From Candidatus Binatia bacterium (GTDB taxonomy: Bacteria; Desulfobacterota; Binatia; UBA1149; CAITLU01): DNA of 59,268 nucleotides. The stretch covers positions 1-59,268 of the forward strand of contig DASXOZ010000074.1 of NCBI GenBank assembly GCA_036493895.1, read 5' to 3'. The translations under genes were made by a program, and so were the position numbers. Below the pieces are notes generated by a model. That model searched no databases. It was not told the origin of the DNA and worked only from the letters and a program-made list of their open reading frames with translations. How positions within the stretch are numbered: the first letter of the stretch is position 1; every line of letters begins with the position of its first letter. Shown in pieces: positions 35,506 to 45,480 of this stretch.

Positions 35506-36252
35506 CTACTCGCGCTTTGCTTTCTCGCTCTTCTCGGGCGCGATCCAGCCCTGCTTCGCGAAGTACTCCGACAGGTATTTCACCGCCTGCTGCCCGCTTC
35601 GGCCGGCGAGGTTTCCGGTCGCGCTGCGATGGACCTTGATGCCACCGATGGCGGCGTTCGTCGCGACGGCCGCAGGAGCTACTCCACCGGTGACGACGGC
35701 GCCGGCCGTCATCGTCACCGCCGCGCCCGGCAGCTCTCCGCTGTCGGCGTGGGTGGAGAAATCGACGAGCTTCTCGCGATCCGGACCGAGGTAGACCTGC
35801 AGCTGCGCATCGATGCGCGACTTGCCGGAACCGAAGCCGATGACGACGCGGCGCAGGCGACTGCCCTCGTTGATGTCGATGAATTCGCCGTCGATCAGCA
35901 ACTCCCCGCGCCCGGGCTCGGTACCGCGCGCCACCCTCGTCGCATCGAAGCCGAGCTTGCGCAGGCCTTCGACCGTGTCGTCGCCGAATGCGTCGACGGC
36001 CTCCTTCGCCACGGCCTCCTTGCGCTGGTTGAGAGATTTTCCCTGGGCCTTCGCCCTGGTATTCGCGGTCACGCTGCTGTTGGGGTTCACCTGCGACTCC
36101 CTGGTCGCAAGGTCACTGACGAGAATGCGCTGGGGTCGCGGAAGGCCCGCCGGCTTTGCTTCCTGCTGGGGGCGCACTCCGGCGGTGCTGCACGCGCCGG
36201 CAGTGACAAGGGCGGCAACGAGACCACAGCGCACAAAAGAAGAAACGTTCAT
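35506..36252 (-). CDS. DUF4410-like lipoprotein
   Basis: A 248-residue lipoprotein. ATG 36252 gives a signal MNVSSFVRCGLVAALVTAGACSTAG with lipid Cys in AGAC. The body carries the DUF4410 pattern: RILVSDLATRESQVNPNS, AVDAFGDDTVEGLRKLGFDATRVARG, ELLIDGEFIDINEGSRLRRVVIGFGSGKSRIDAQLQVYLG and a helical YLSEYFAKQGWI end. Members sit on the outer membrane's inner leaflet; function unknown. It is convergent with the GNAT-NTF2 gene. Confidence 0.75.
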   Translation of the reverse strand: MNVSSFVRCGLVAALVTAGACSTAGVRPQQEAKPAGLPRPQRILVSDLATRESQVNPNSSVTANTRAKAQGKSLNQRKEAVAKEAVDAFGDDTVEGLRKLGFDATRVARGTEPGRGELLIDGEFIDINEGSRLRRVVIGFGSGKSRIDAQLQVYLGPDREKLVDFSTHADSGELPGAAVTMTAGAVVTGGVAPAAVATNAAIGGIKVHRSATGNLAGRSGQQAVKYLSEYFAKQGWIAPEKSEKAKRE

Positions 36253-36610
36253 GCAGGCTCCTGTCGGGGCATCGCACCGGGCAATCACGACTCGTGACTT
36301 GCAGCACGACGGCGCGGGAAAACCGAAACGGAACCGACGCTACGACAAAAACCGCCGGCGAACAATCACCGCTGGGGCTACCCGTCGGAGCCAAACGTGC
36401 GCCAGTTCACAGCCGGGGGCGCGTGGCTGCGCCTGCCAGCGGGAGTCTTAGACGAAGCGGCTGCCGCCCGGCTCATTCTTCCACCCGGATGCTCGCGCCC
36501 CGGCTCTCGACCGCCGCGCGGCAGAACGCCATGCGAGGCCCGTGCCCCGGGGACGCCCCGATACTGCGTCCGGGCCCGGCCTGCCGTGCTTGTCGAAGAC
36601 GCGCGCCGAG
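36253..36610. other. Intergenic region, nothing recognised
   Basis: 358 bases between two minus-strand genes. It should contain the lipoprotein promoter and the end of the sulfatase-like transcript. GC-rich short inverted repeats such as GGCCCGTGCCCCGGGG (36537-36552) are seen, but none is a clean terminator; no coding frame stands out. Confidence 0.4.
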
Positions 36611-37999
36611 TTACTGTAGATAACCGAACGAGCGAAGCTCACCCTTGAGCTTCTCGTCGATCACGGCCGGAGCGGAATCCGGCGAGGCGGCGCGCGTTGC
36701 CGCCGTCAGTGTCGACAGCGCCTTGGCCAGCTCGGGATGCTCGGCCACGACGTTGTGCTTCTCGTCCGGATCCACCGAGTGGTCGTACAGCTCTTCGCGG
36801 GCGACCTTGTAGTAGTCGCCCTCGGGCGCGCATTTGGGCGTAATGCCGTCCGGGTTGCTGATGTAGCGCCAGCGGCTGGTGCGTACCGTCTGCATCGATT
36901 CGTGCGAATCGGCGCTGTACCACTCGCTCGATGCGATGGCGTCACCGCCGTCAGCCGCGCGGGCGTCGCCACCGCCCGGTTGCTGCAGCAGGGATTTTCC
37001 CTCGAACGACGAGAGCAGCGGCAGCCCGACCAGCTTCGCCAGGGTCGGTGTCACGTCGGCCATCGCGACGATGCGCGAGACGCGCGTGCCGGCGCCGGCT
37101 CCGTCCGGGAGCGCCACGATCATCGGAATCCTCAGCACCGATTCGTAGATCGAGCACTCGTGGTAGAGGTAGCGGTTGTGCTGCCAGAGGTCTTCGCCGT
37201 GATCGGCGACGAAGACGACCACCGTACGCGCGGCCAGGCCTTCCTGCTCGAGCGCTGCCATGAGTGCTCCGACCTGCGCATCCGCGAAATGCACTTCCCC
37301 GTCATACAGTCCGTTGACCTCGGCCAGGTCGTCCGGCGAAAGGTCCGCCTGGCGCAGCACGATCCCGTCGAGGAACACGCGCTCGCGACTTACCGGCCCC
37401 GCGTAGTCCTTGCGCGTGAACAGGTCGTGCGCCGCCGGAGGATTGTACGGCGCGTGCGGTGCCATCAGGTGCACCCAGGCAAAGAACCTGCCGGTGGCGT
37501 TCGCACGGAAGAATTCGATCGCCGCCCTGGTGATCGCGACGTCGTCGCCGCACTGCCTCTCGTCGAACTCTTCCCTGCTCCTGGCCAGGTTGCAGACGCT
37601 CCCGCCGGTAAAAGCCGCGGTCCGGTAGCCACCGTCGTGGGCGAGACCGATGACGGTCGCAACCTCGGGGTCGAGGTACTGGCCGTTCCAGCGCAGGTTC
37701 GTCGTCGACGGCGCAAGTGACGTCAGCATCGTCGCCAGCGACGGCCACGTCATGCCGCGCGGTGCGTACGCGCGTTCGAACGTGATCGCGCGGCGCGCGA
37801 GCGCATCGATCGACGGAGACGTCGCCCGGCTGTATCCGTAGTTGGAGAGACGGTCGGCACGCAGCGTGTCGACCGAGATCAACAGGACGTTGTCGCCGGG
37901 ATAGGAATGATCGGCGGGACGGCCGGCGGGACGCAGCAGGAACGCAGCGGCGGCGCCGGCGGCGAGAGCCACGAACAGGAAAACGAGCCTGCGCGCCAT
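36611..37999 (-). CDS. Sulfatase-fold (alkaline-phosphatase superfamily) membrane-anchored enzyme
   Basis: A 462-residue protein with an N-terminal anchor (RRLVFLFVALAAGAAAAFLL) and a periplasmic sulfatase-like domain. Metal-site motifs are DNVLLISVDTLRADRLSNYGY (Asp44) and VVVFVADHGEDLWQHNRYLYHECSIYESVLRIPMIV. At the place of the formylglycine motif C/S-x-P-S-R it has Thr84-Trp-Pro-Ser-Leu, so it cannot form the formylglycine of true sulfatases. Thr is the nucleophile in phosphoethanolamine and phosphoglycerol transferases of the same fold, so a phospho-group transferase or hydrolase is more likely. A GTG at 38014 could extend the start by five residues. Confidence 0.85.
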   Translation of the reverse strand: MARRLVFLFVALAAGAAAAFLLRPAGRPADHSYPGDNVLLISVDTLRADRLSNYGYSRATSPSIDALARRAITFERAYAPRGMTWPSLATMLTSLAPSTTNLRWNGQYLDPEVATVIGLAHDGGYRTAAFTGGSVCNLARSREEFDERQCGDDVAITRAAIEFFRANATGRFFAWVHLMAPHAPYNPPAAHDLFTRKDYAGPVSRERVFLDGIVLRQADLSPDDLAEVNGLYDGEVHFADAQVGALMAALEQEGLAARTVVVFVADHGEDLWQHNRYLYHECSIYESVLRIPMIVALPDGAGAGTRVSRIVAMADVTPTLAKLVGLPLLSSFEGKSLLQQPGGGDARAADGGDAIASSEWYSADSHESMQTVRTSRWRYISNPDGITPKCAPEGDYYKVAREELYDHSVDPDEKHNVVAEHPELAKALSTLTAATRAASPDSAPAVIDEKLKGELRSFGYLQ

Positions 38000-38123
38000 C
38001 ACGGATCCATCCACGTGGTGCGCACGGTGGTGCGCACGCGGCGGTCCGCCACCACATAGCACGCGGGAGTAGCGCCGAGAAGCCGGCGGCAACGGCTTGC
38101 CGCGACGGCGCAGCCTCCGCCGC

Positions 38124-39692
<1,569 letters not shown>

Positions 39693-39788
39693 GCGCAAAA
39701 CTCCTCGACAAGGGCCGCGCAGACGTGCGGGCGGCGCCTTTCTATCGCAAAGGAGAGTCGTGGGGTATCGCTTCCGCAACGGTCCCGG

Positions 39789-41873
39789 TCAGGGACACGA
39801 GTTGCTGCCGGGAACGTAGACGGCTGCCGGATCCCCGGCACAAAGCGCGACGAGCGAGCCCTGGCGACGGATGCGGGCCGGCCCGGGCAGTCCGATCGAC
39901 GTGTTCGCGCCGATGCTCGAGGTCGGCGGCACGCAGAACGTCGCGCCGACCAGCGGATCGGACGGGTCGGGGGCGCCCGTCGCGACGATCGGATCGAGGA
40001 AACACTTGCGCGACTGGACGAGGCTGCAGGCACCGGCGTCGAAGCCGAGCCGATCGACGCTGCAGTCGAAATTCGATGCGCAAGCGCGGATGCCGGTGCC
40101 GTCGGCCATCAGCAATCCGTCGCAGAAGGTGTCGTTCGGGCCGCCGGAGCAGGTTCCTTCGCCGTTTCCTTCGTCGGTGCACGATCCGCTGCAGGAATTG
40201 GGCAGCGGCGTCGTGCCGGGGCCCGACGCCGAGCACGTGGAGGCGTCGCAGGGACCGAGATCGACTCCCTGGCAGTCGGAGTTGGTGCTGCAGGTTCGCG
40301 CGGTCGCGCCGCTGCAGCGCGTGTTGCCGAGCACCGTGCAGGTTCCAAGGTCGAAGTTCGTGCAATCCTGGCTGCTGTTGCATGCGTGGCCGGAAGCGGA
40401 CGCGCAACTCTTCACGCCGGCGCAGTCGGAGTCCGCGTGACAGACCAGATCCGCGTGGCCGCTGCAGACGAGGCACGGACAGAGCCGGCCCGTGAACGGG
40501 TCGCACGGAAGAGTTCCCGCCAGCGAAGCGGTGCCGGTGGTCTCGAAATCGAGCACCGGAACACCGAAGTCGCCGAGCTGCGACGACGGATCGGGCAGGC
40601 AGTCGAGGCTGTAGCCGGCGCCGCCACCCGCAGGGAATGCCCGGTTGGTTGCCGTGACGTCGCAGCTCCGGCCGTCGTTGGCGCCGCCGATGCATGTTCC
40701 ATCGCGGTGACCGTCGCCGGCAGTCGCATCGAGCACGCAGGGATTGGCGCCGCCGCAGTCGGCGTTGCCCGTGCAGGGCTGGCCTCCGGACGTGCAGGAG
40801 CCGCCGCAGATCGGGCAGGGCAGCGCGAGGCTGTCCCCTTCGTAGGTGAGCAGCTCGAGCTTCTTCGAAATGCCGCTCGCACCGCTGTCGACGTCGATCG
40901 TTCCGGTGACGTCGGCGACCAGCTCCGGCACGACGCAGAACGGAAAATCGACGGACGCCACCGGAATCGGTGTTTCCTCGTAACAGGCGCAGGCGGCGGC
41001 GCCGGAACAGGTGCCGGCGCACTCGGCGTTGGTGGAGCAGGTTTTTCCGGCGTCGCTGCCGCAGCGCGTGACGACGGCGCAGGGCCGGGCGTCTTTCGGG
41101 CAGTCGGTGTTCGTCGTGCAGACGGTATCGGGTGCCAGCGCGCAGTGCAGCGCGCATGCGCCGTTGTTGCAGTCGGTGTCGTCGGAACAGGACCGGCCGT
41201 CGAACGCTCCGCCGGAGCAGGCCGGGCACTGCGCGTGGTCGGTCGCGAACGGCTCGCTGCAGACGCTGCGCGAGTCGTTCGCGCAGCGGCAATTGCCGGC
41301 GGACGCATCGACTCCCTCGACCTGGCACTGGCCGCATCCGGAATCGCTGCCGTTGCAGAGGATCGAGAGCATCAGCGATGAGCCGTCGTCGAGCGCGATG
41401 TCGTGCGCTTTGCCCGTCCAGCCGAGATCGAGCTCGCTCGCGGTTCGACACAGCCCGATCGAAGTGTCGCAGGCTCCGGCGCTGCAGTCGTCATTCGACA
41501 CGCAGGTGGCGCCGAAGCCTCCGCGCGTGGTCCAGCGCACCGAGACGGGGCAACCTGCTGCACCGGTGCACGACGGGCAGTGGAGCGTGACGTCCTGACC
41601 GACCGCGAACTTGAGGCACAGCAGCGCGTCGCTCGCGGTGATGTCGCTGCTGTCGTTGACGTCGCAGGTGCACAGCAGGCAGGAGCGAAGCTGTACCGCG
41701 GCATTGAGGATGTAGAGGCAATCGCTCGTCTTCGGCTGGGTCTGGCTGACCGGGACTCCGCAATCGCCGGTAGCCGCTGCGGCCGCAGGCTCCAGGATGC
41801 GCAGCATCGCGGCAACGACCAGCAGCGCAACGGGAGCGGCAACGGTCGCGATGGAAAAGGTGGATCGCTTCAC
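39789..41873 (-). CDS. Large Cys-rich secreted protein with a dockerin-like module
   Basis: A 694-residue exported protein. GTG 41873 is chosen because it gives a clean signal peptide (TVAAPVALLVVAAMLRIL...AAAAA); an ATG at 41918 would add a non-signal-like leader. Right after it comes SDCLYILNAAVQLRSCLLCTCDVNDSSDITASDALLCLK, a dockerin-like calcium loop matching the module of the DUF1566 protein at 15058. The rest is a string of Cys-rich units such as CSTNAECAGTCSG, CTGNADCGG and CSTNSDCQGVDLGPC, resembling eukaryote-like disulfide repeats (C-x-D-x-D-C). The function is unknown; surface or extracellular location is expected. It is divergent from the OprB porin. Confidence 0.75.
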   Translation of the reverse strand: MKRSTFSIATVAAPVALLVVAAMLRILEPAAAAATGDCGVPVSQTQPKTSDCLYILNAAVQLRSCLLCTCDVNDSSDITASDALLCLKFAVGQDVTLHCPSCTGAAGCPVSVRWTTRGGFGATCVSNDDCSAGACDTSIGLCRTASELDLGWTGKAHDIALDDGSSLMLSILCNGSDSGCGQCQVEGVDASAGNCRCANDSRSVCSEPFATDHAQCPACSGGAFDGRSCSDDTDCNNGACALHCALAPDTVCTTNTDCPKDARPCAVVTRCGSDAGKTCSTNAECAGTCSGAAACACYEETPIPVASVDFPFCVVPELVADVTGTIDVDSGASGISKKLELLTYEGDSLALPCPICGGSCTSGGQPCTGNADCGGANPCVLDATAGDGHRDGTCIGGANDGRSCDVTATNRAFPAGGGAGYSLDCLPDPSSQLGDFGVPVLDFETTGTASLAGTLPCDPFTGRLCPCLVCSGHADLVCHADSDCAGVKSCASASGHACNSSQDCTNFDLGTCTVLGNTRCSGATARTCSTNSDCQGVDLGPCDASTCSASGPGTTPLPNSCSGSCTDEGNGEGTCSGGPNDTFCDGLLMADGTGIRACASNFDCSVDRLGFDAGACSLVQSRKCFLDPIVATGAPDPSDPLVGATFCVPPTSSIGANTSIGLPGPARIRRQGSLVALCAGDPAAVYVPGSNSCP

Positions 41874-42060
41874 GGCGACGATTCTTTCGCCGGGCGGCGT
41901 TCGCGCACAATACGGCATCTACGGAAAACGCGCCGCCGGCCCCCGCGCCTGCCCTCGAAAAGGGGTCGGCACACCCGGATGGCCCTTGGCGCCCCGAAAT
42001 GCCCGAGCGCAGACCCTCGTTTTGAATGACCGCGGCCGTCCGAGCATGGTCGCCGCCCAT

Positions 42061-43257
42061 ATGGAGAGTCGGAGGCAGGGGCACAGCCCGAGGCTGGCGC
42101 TGGTGCCCGGGCTGAGGCGGAGCCGCCGGCGCGGCGCCTGCGCCGGGGCGGCGCTCGCCCTGGGACTCGTGGCGCTGGCGTCGGCTTCGCGCGCAGAAGA
42201 CCCGGCCGCGTGGCTCGCAGGACCCGATGCGACCGGCGACTGGGGCGGCGAGCGCACCAAACTCGACGAGCACGGCGTCCACTTCGACGTCACCTACACT
42301 TCCGAAGTTTTCACACGCGACTTCGAGGCAGTGAAATACCGGGGTGACGCCGACCTGATGCTGACGGTCGACACCGCAAAGGCCGGCATGTGGAAAGGCG
42401 GGACCTTGTTCGGCTACGCGCAGGACGACCGCGGCGACGGCGTCTCCCCGCACCTCGGACTGGTGATGCCGGTATCGAACTACGAAGCTCCGGCGTTCAC
42501 CCAGCTCTCCGAGCTGTGGATCTACCAGCAGCTTCCGGCGGGTTTCGCGCTGCGCCTCGGCAAGCAGGATGCCAACCGCGATTTTGCGTCCCCGCGTTTC
42601 GGCGGCAACTTCCTCAACTCGTCGTTCGGCGTGCTGCCGACGGCGCCGATGCCGTCGTTTCCCGCGCCCGCGCTCGGCGCTTCCCTGTTCGCGCAGCCCG
42701 CATCCTGGCTGAGCCTTCGCGGCGGCGTCTACGACGGCTCGTCTCGCAGCGAGTCGTTTGCCGGCAGTGCATTCAACCACGGCGGCGGCGTGTTCGCGAT
42801 CGGTGCCGCGCGCCTGGAGCAAGGCCTCGACGGCCCTCGCGACATCGTATGGCAGGTCGGAGGCTGGCACCTGAGCGGGGACAACCGCAGCGGCGGCTTC
42901 GCCGTCGGCGACCTGTTCGTGCATATGCCGGTGACCGACGCTCATCCGGACCCGCGTACGTTCCAGTTCTTCGTGCGCACCAACTTCGAACCCGACGCCA
43001 AGTCCGGCCCGGACGGAAAAGTCGCCAAGGTCTACGTCGGCGGCGGCGCCACCGCGCACGGCTTTTTCGGCAAGAACAACACCGTCGGACTCGGCAGCGG
43101 CTACGTGTCGGTCGAGGGCGCGGACGAGACTTTCCTCGAGCTGTTCTTCAAGTGGAGACCGCTGGCGTGGTTCACGATCGAGCCCGATGCGCAGTTGTAC
43201 TTCGACGGCAATGACACGCACGTCGTGATTGGTCTCAGGACGAAGCTCAAGCTGTGA
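42061..43257 (+). CDS. OprB-family carbohydrate porin
   Basis: A 398-residue outer-membrane beta-barrel. The signal peptide ends near residue 46 (ALALGLVALASASRAED). Family blocks are LAGPDATGDWGGERTKLDEHGVHFDVTYTSE, GWHLSG, a row of alternating amphipathic strands and the C-terminal DPDAQLYFDGN-like EPDAQLYFDGNDTHVVIGLRTKLKL with terminal hydrophobic residue typical of barrels. It admits sugars or other small solutes. Its stop overlaps the GTG of the EamA gene (GTGA), coupling uptake across the two membranes. ATG 42046 is an alternative start; no clear Shine-Dalgarno sequence. Confidence 0.9.
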   Translation: MESRRQGHSPRLALVPGLRRSRRRGACAGAALALGLVALASASRAEDPAAWLAGPDATGDWGGERTKLDEHGVHFDVTYTSEVFTRDFEAVKYRGDADLMLTVDTAKAGMWKGGTLFGYAQDDRGDGVSPHLGLVMPVSNYEAPAFTQLSELWIYQQLPAGFALRLGKQDANRDFASPRFGGNFLNSSFGVLPTAPMPSFPAPALGASLFAQPASWLSLRGGVYDGSSRSESFAGSAFNHGGGVFAIGAARLEQGLDGPRDIVWQVGGWHLSGDNRSGGFAVGDLFVHMPVTDAHPDPRTFQFFVRTNFEPDAKSGPDGKVAKVYVGGGATAHGFFGKNNTVGLGSGYVSVEGADETFLELFFKWRPLAWFTIEPDAQLYFDGNDTHVVIGLRTKLKL

Positions 43258-44183
43258 GCGACGAGCGCGATACGGACGCGCGGGCGCTGGGTCTTGCGGC
43301 AGTTGCGACCACCGTGCTGCTGTGGGGACTGAGCGCCGTCGCAATCAAGGCCGTGTCGACGACGGGCCTGGTCACGACGATGTACCGGCTCGCGTTCGCG
43401 AGCCCCGTGCTGCTCGCTTCGCTGGCGACTGCGTCGGTGCGGCGCCGCCTGGATCGCGACTGGGCCCGCGCCTGCGTCATCGGCGGGCTGCTGTTCTCGC
43501 TGCACCAGATGCTGTACTTCCAGAGCCTGAAGCTCACCACCGTGACCAATGTCACGATCATCGGCGCCCTTCAGCCGGCTCTCGTGCTGCTGCTCTCCGG
43601 TCCGCTGTTCGGCGAGACTGCTGCTCCGGGTTCGCTCGCATGGTCTGCGCTGGCGCTGGTCGGCACCGGGCTGGTGGTGCTCGGCTCCAGCCACGGCGGC
43701 TCCTCGAGCATCGCGGGCGATGCGATGGCGTTCGTCAACCTGTTCGCGTTCACTGCGTATTTCCTCGCGTCCAAGCGCTTCCGCGAACGAATCCACGCGT
43801 GGGACTACGTCGCCGGCATGACGATCGTCGCCGGCGTGGTCGTCACTTCCATCACGCTGGCCTCCCACCCGGACTTCGGGCGGCCGCGCCCCTGGGAATG
43901 GGTCACGCTGGCGTGGCTCGCGCTCCTTCCCGGAACGCTCGGTCACGTCCTGACGAACTGGGCCCACGCGCACGTTCCGGCCTTCGTCTCCTCGATGATC
44001 CTGCTCGCGGTACCGATCGTCGCCGCCGCCGGGGCGCACGTGCTGCTCGGCGAAGTCCTCTCCCCCGTGCAGCTGGCCGGCGGCGCCATCGTGCTGCTGT
44101 CGATCGCGGCGATCATCCGCTCGGCGCCCGGCAGCGAGCGCGAAGTGCTCGCCGAAGCGACGCAGTTCACAGAAGCGCCCTGA
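43254..44183 (+). CDS. EamA/DMT-family transporter
   Basis: A 309-residue inner-membrane protein with ten helices in two EamA repeats (about 12-145 and 155-295). Repeat features are LWGLSAVAIKAVSTTGLVTTMYRLAFASP, TTVTNVTIIGALQPALVLLLSGPLFGE and the mirrored HVPAFVSSMILLAVPIVAAAGAHVLLGE. Members export or import amino acids, nucleotide sugars or metabolites; the substrate is unknown. It starts with GTG overlapping the OprB stop. Confidence 0.93.
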   Translation: MSDERDTDARALGLAAVATTVLLWGLSAVAIKAVSTTGLVTTMYRLAFASPVLLASLATASVRRRLDRDWARACVIGGLLFSLHQMLYFQSLKLTTVTNVTIIGALQPALVLLLSGPLFGETAAPGSLAWSALALVGTGLVVLGSSHGGSSSIAGDAMAFVNLFAFTAYFLASKRFRERIHAWDYVAGMTIVAGVVVTSITLASHPDFGRPRPWEWVTLAWLALLPGTLGHVLTNWAHAHVPAFVSSMILLAVPIVAAAGAHVLLGEVLSPVQLAGGAIVLLSIAAIIRSAPGSEREVLAEATQFTEAP

Positions 44184-44430
44184 CCTGCCCCAAAAGCCGC
44201 GCCTCGTTGTGCACGGCGATACGAACATCAGTGACGCGCAGCACGTATTGCCGGCGCAGCGGACCGCAAAGCCGCAGCCGTTCGGGCCGAGCCGAGCGCC
44301 GGGCACCAGCGCCAACGACCCGCGGAGGGACGATAAACTGGCGTCAGGTCGGCGAAACCGTCACAAATGGCGGTGGGGGACGGCGCTTTTCCAGGGCCAG
44401 ACGCGTCCCCTCAGGGCGGTTTGTTGCGCG

Positions 44431-45480
44431 ATGGCTCGTCGGCTCCGATGGACAGCATTCCTGGCGCCCCTGCGGCGGTTTCGCCGCCAGGCGCCGCGCC
44501 GCGCGAGCATTCTCGCGGTAGCGGCGGCCGTCCTGCTGTCGTGCAACCCCGAAGCCTCGCCTCCGCTGCGGGTCGGGATCTGCCCGCGGGTGCCGGCCGA
44601 GCTCGCGTTCATTGCACGGGATCTGGGATTTTTTGCCGACCATGATGTCGAGCTGGTGCAGTACAGCTCGCCGATCGAGCTCGCCCGCCATCTTCGAGAA
44701 GGCAGCCTCGATGCGGCGGCGCTGACGCTCGACTTCGTTCCTTACCTCGCAGCGTCGATCCCGTCGCTGGACGTGGTGTTCGTGCTCGGTGTCTCCAAGG
44801 GCGCCGACGGCATCGTGGCCGGAGCAGAGATCGGCGACCTGGCGGGGCTTCGCGGCAAACGCATCGGTCTGGAAGCGAGCCCCCTCGGTGCCCACCTTCT
44901 GCTGCGTGCTCTGAAAGCAGGAGGCCTGTCCCAGCGTGACGTCGAAGCCGTCTCCGTCGACGGCGAGGACCAGGCCGATGCCTTTCTCACGCACCAGGTG
45001 GACGCGGTCGTAACCGCCGATCCCGATCGCCGGCGCCTGCTGTCGTCGGGCGCGACGTCGCTGTTCGACAGCTCGCGAACGCCGGGCGAGATCGTCGACG
45101 TGCTGCTCGTGCCCGGCACGACTGTCGCCACCCAGGACAAGGCGCTGCGCAAGCTCCTGGACGGATGGCTTGCGGCATTCACTCGCCTGGACGACGACCA
45201 CGTGCCGACGGTCGCCAAGCTCGCATCCGGACTGTGGGTGGATTCGGCGGCGATCGAGCAGGCGCTGGCGGGAACCCGCCTCGGCGACCTCGCGCTCAAC
45301 CACGAGATGCTGGCCGGACCGCGACCGAAGCTGGCGTCGGTGCTCGAGGACACCGAAGCCCTCGCGGTCGAAGCGGGGCTGCTTCGCCCCGACCACCGTG
45401 AGTCGGTTCGCTTCGATGATTCGTTCCTCCCGGGCGTGGTCTCGCGACCGCTCGGCCAGAGTGGGGGCGGCACGCCGTGA
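44431..45480 (+). CDS. NMT1/THI5-like solute-binding lipoprotein
   Basis: A 349-residue lipoprotein; the signal ends in AAAVLLSC, lipidation at Cys38. The periplasmic-binding domain shows the NMT1/SsuA pattern: LRVGICPRVPAELAFIARDLGFFADHDVELVQYSSPIELARHLREGSLDAAALTLDF, LRGKRIGLEASPLGAHLLLRALKAGGL and VDAVVTADPDRRRLL. No ABC permease or ATPase gene is adjacent. Its stop overlaps the start of a membrane histidine kinase by one base, so it probably works as the ligand-binding subunit of that sensor rather than in transport. 247 bases upstream hold no recognised element. Confidence 0.88.
   Translation: MARRLRWTAFLAPLRRFRRQAPRRASILAVAAAVLLSCNPEASPPLRVGICPRVPAELAFIARDLGFFADHDVELVQYSSPIELARHLREGSLDAAALTLDFVPYLAASIPSLDVVFVLGVSKGADGIVAGAEIGDLAGLRGKRIGLEASPLGAHLLLRALKAGGLSQRDVEAVSVDGEDQADAFLTHQVDAVVTADPDRRRLLSSGATSLFDSSRTPGEIVDVLLVPGTTVATQDKALRKLLDGWLAAFTRLDDDHVPTVAKLASGLWVDSAAIEQALAGTRLGDLALNHEMLAGPRPKLASVLEDTEALAVEAGLLRPDHRESVRFDDSFLPGVVSRPLGQSGGGTP

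Noticed and set aside
44184..44430. Possible riboswitch or leader RNA before the solute-binding gene
   Set aside because: I could not identify a conserved core or a consistent set of stems in these 247 bases.
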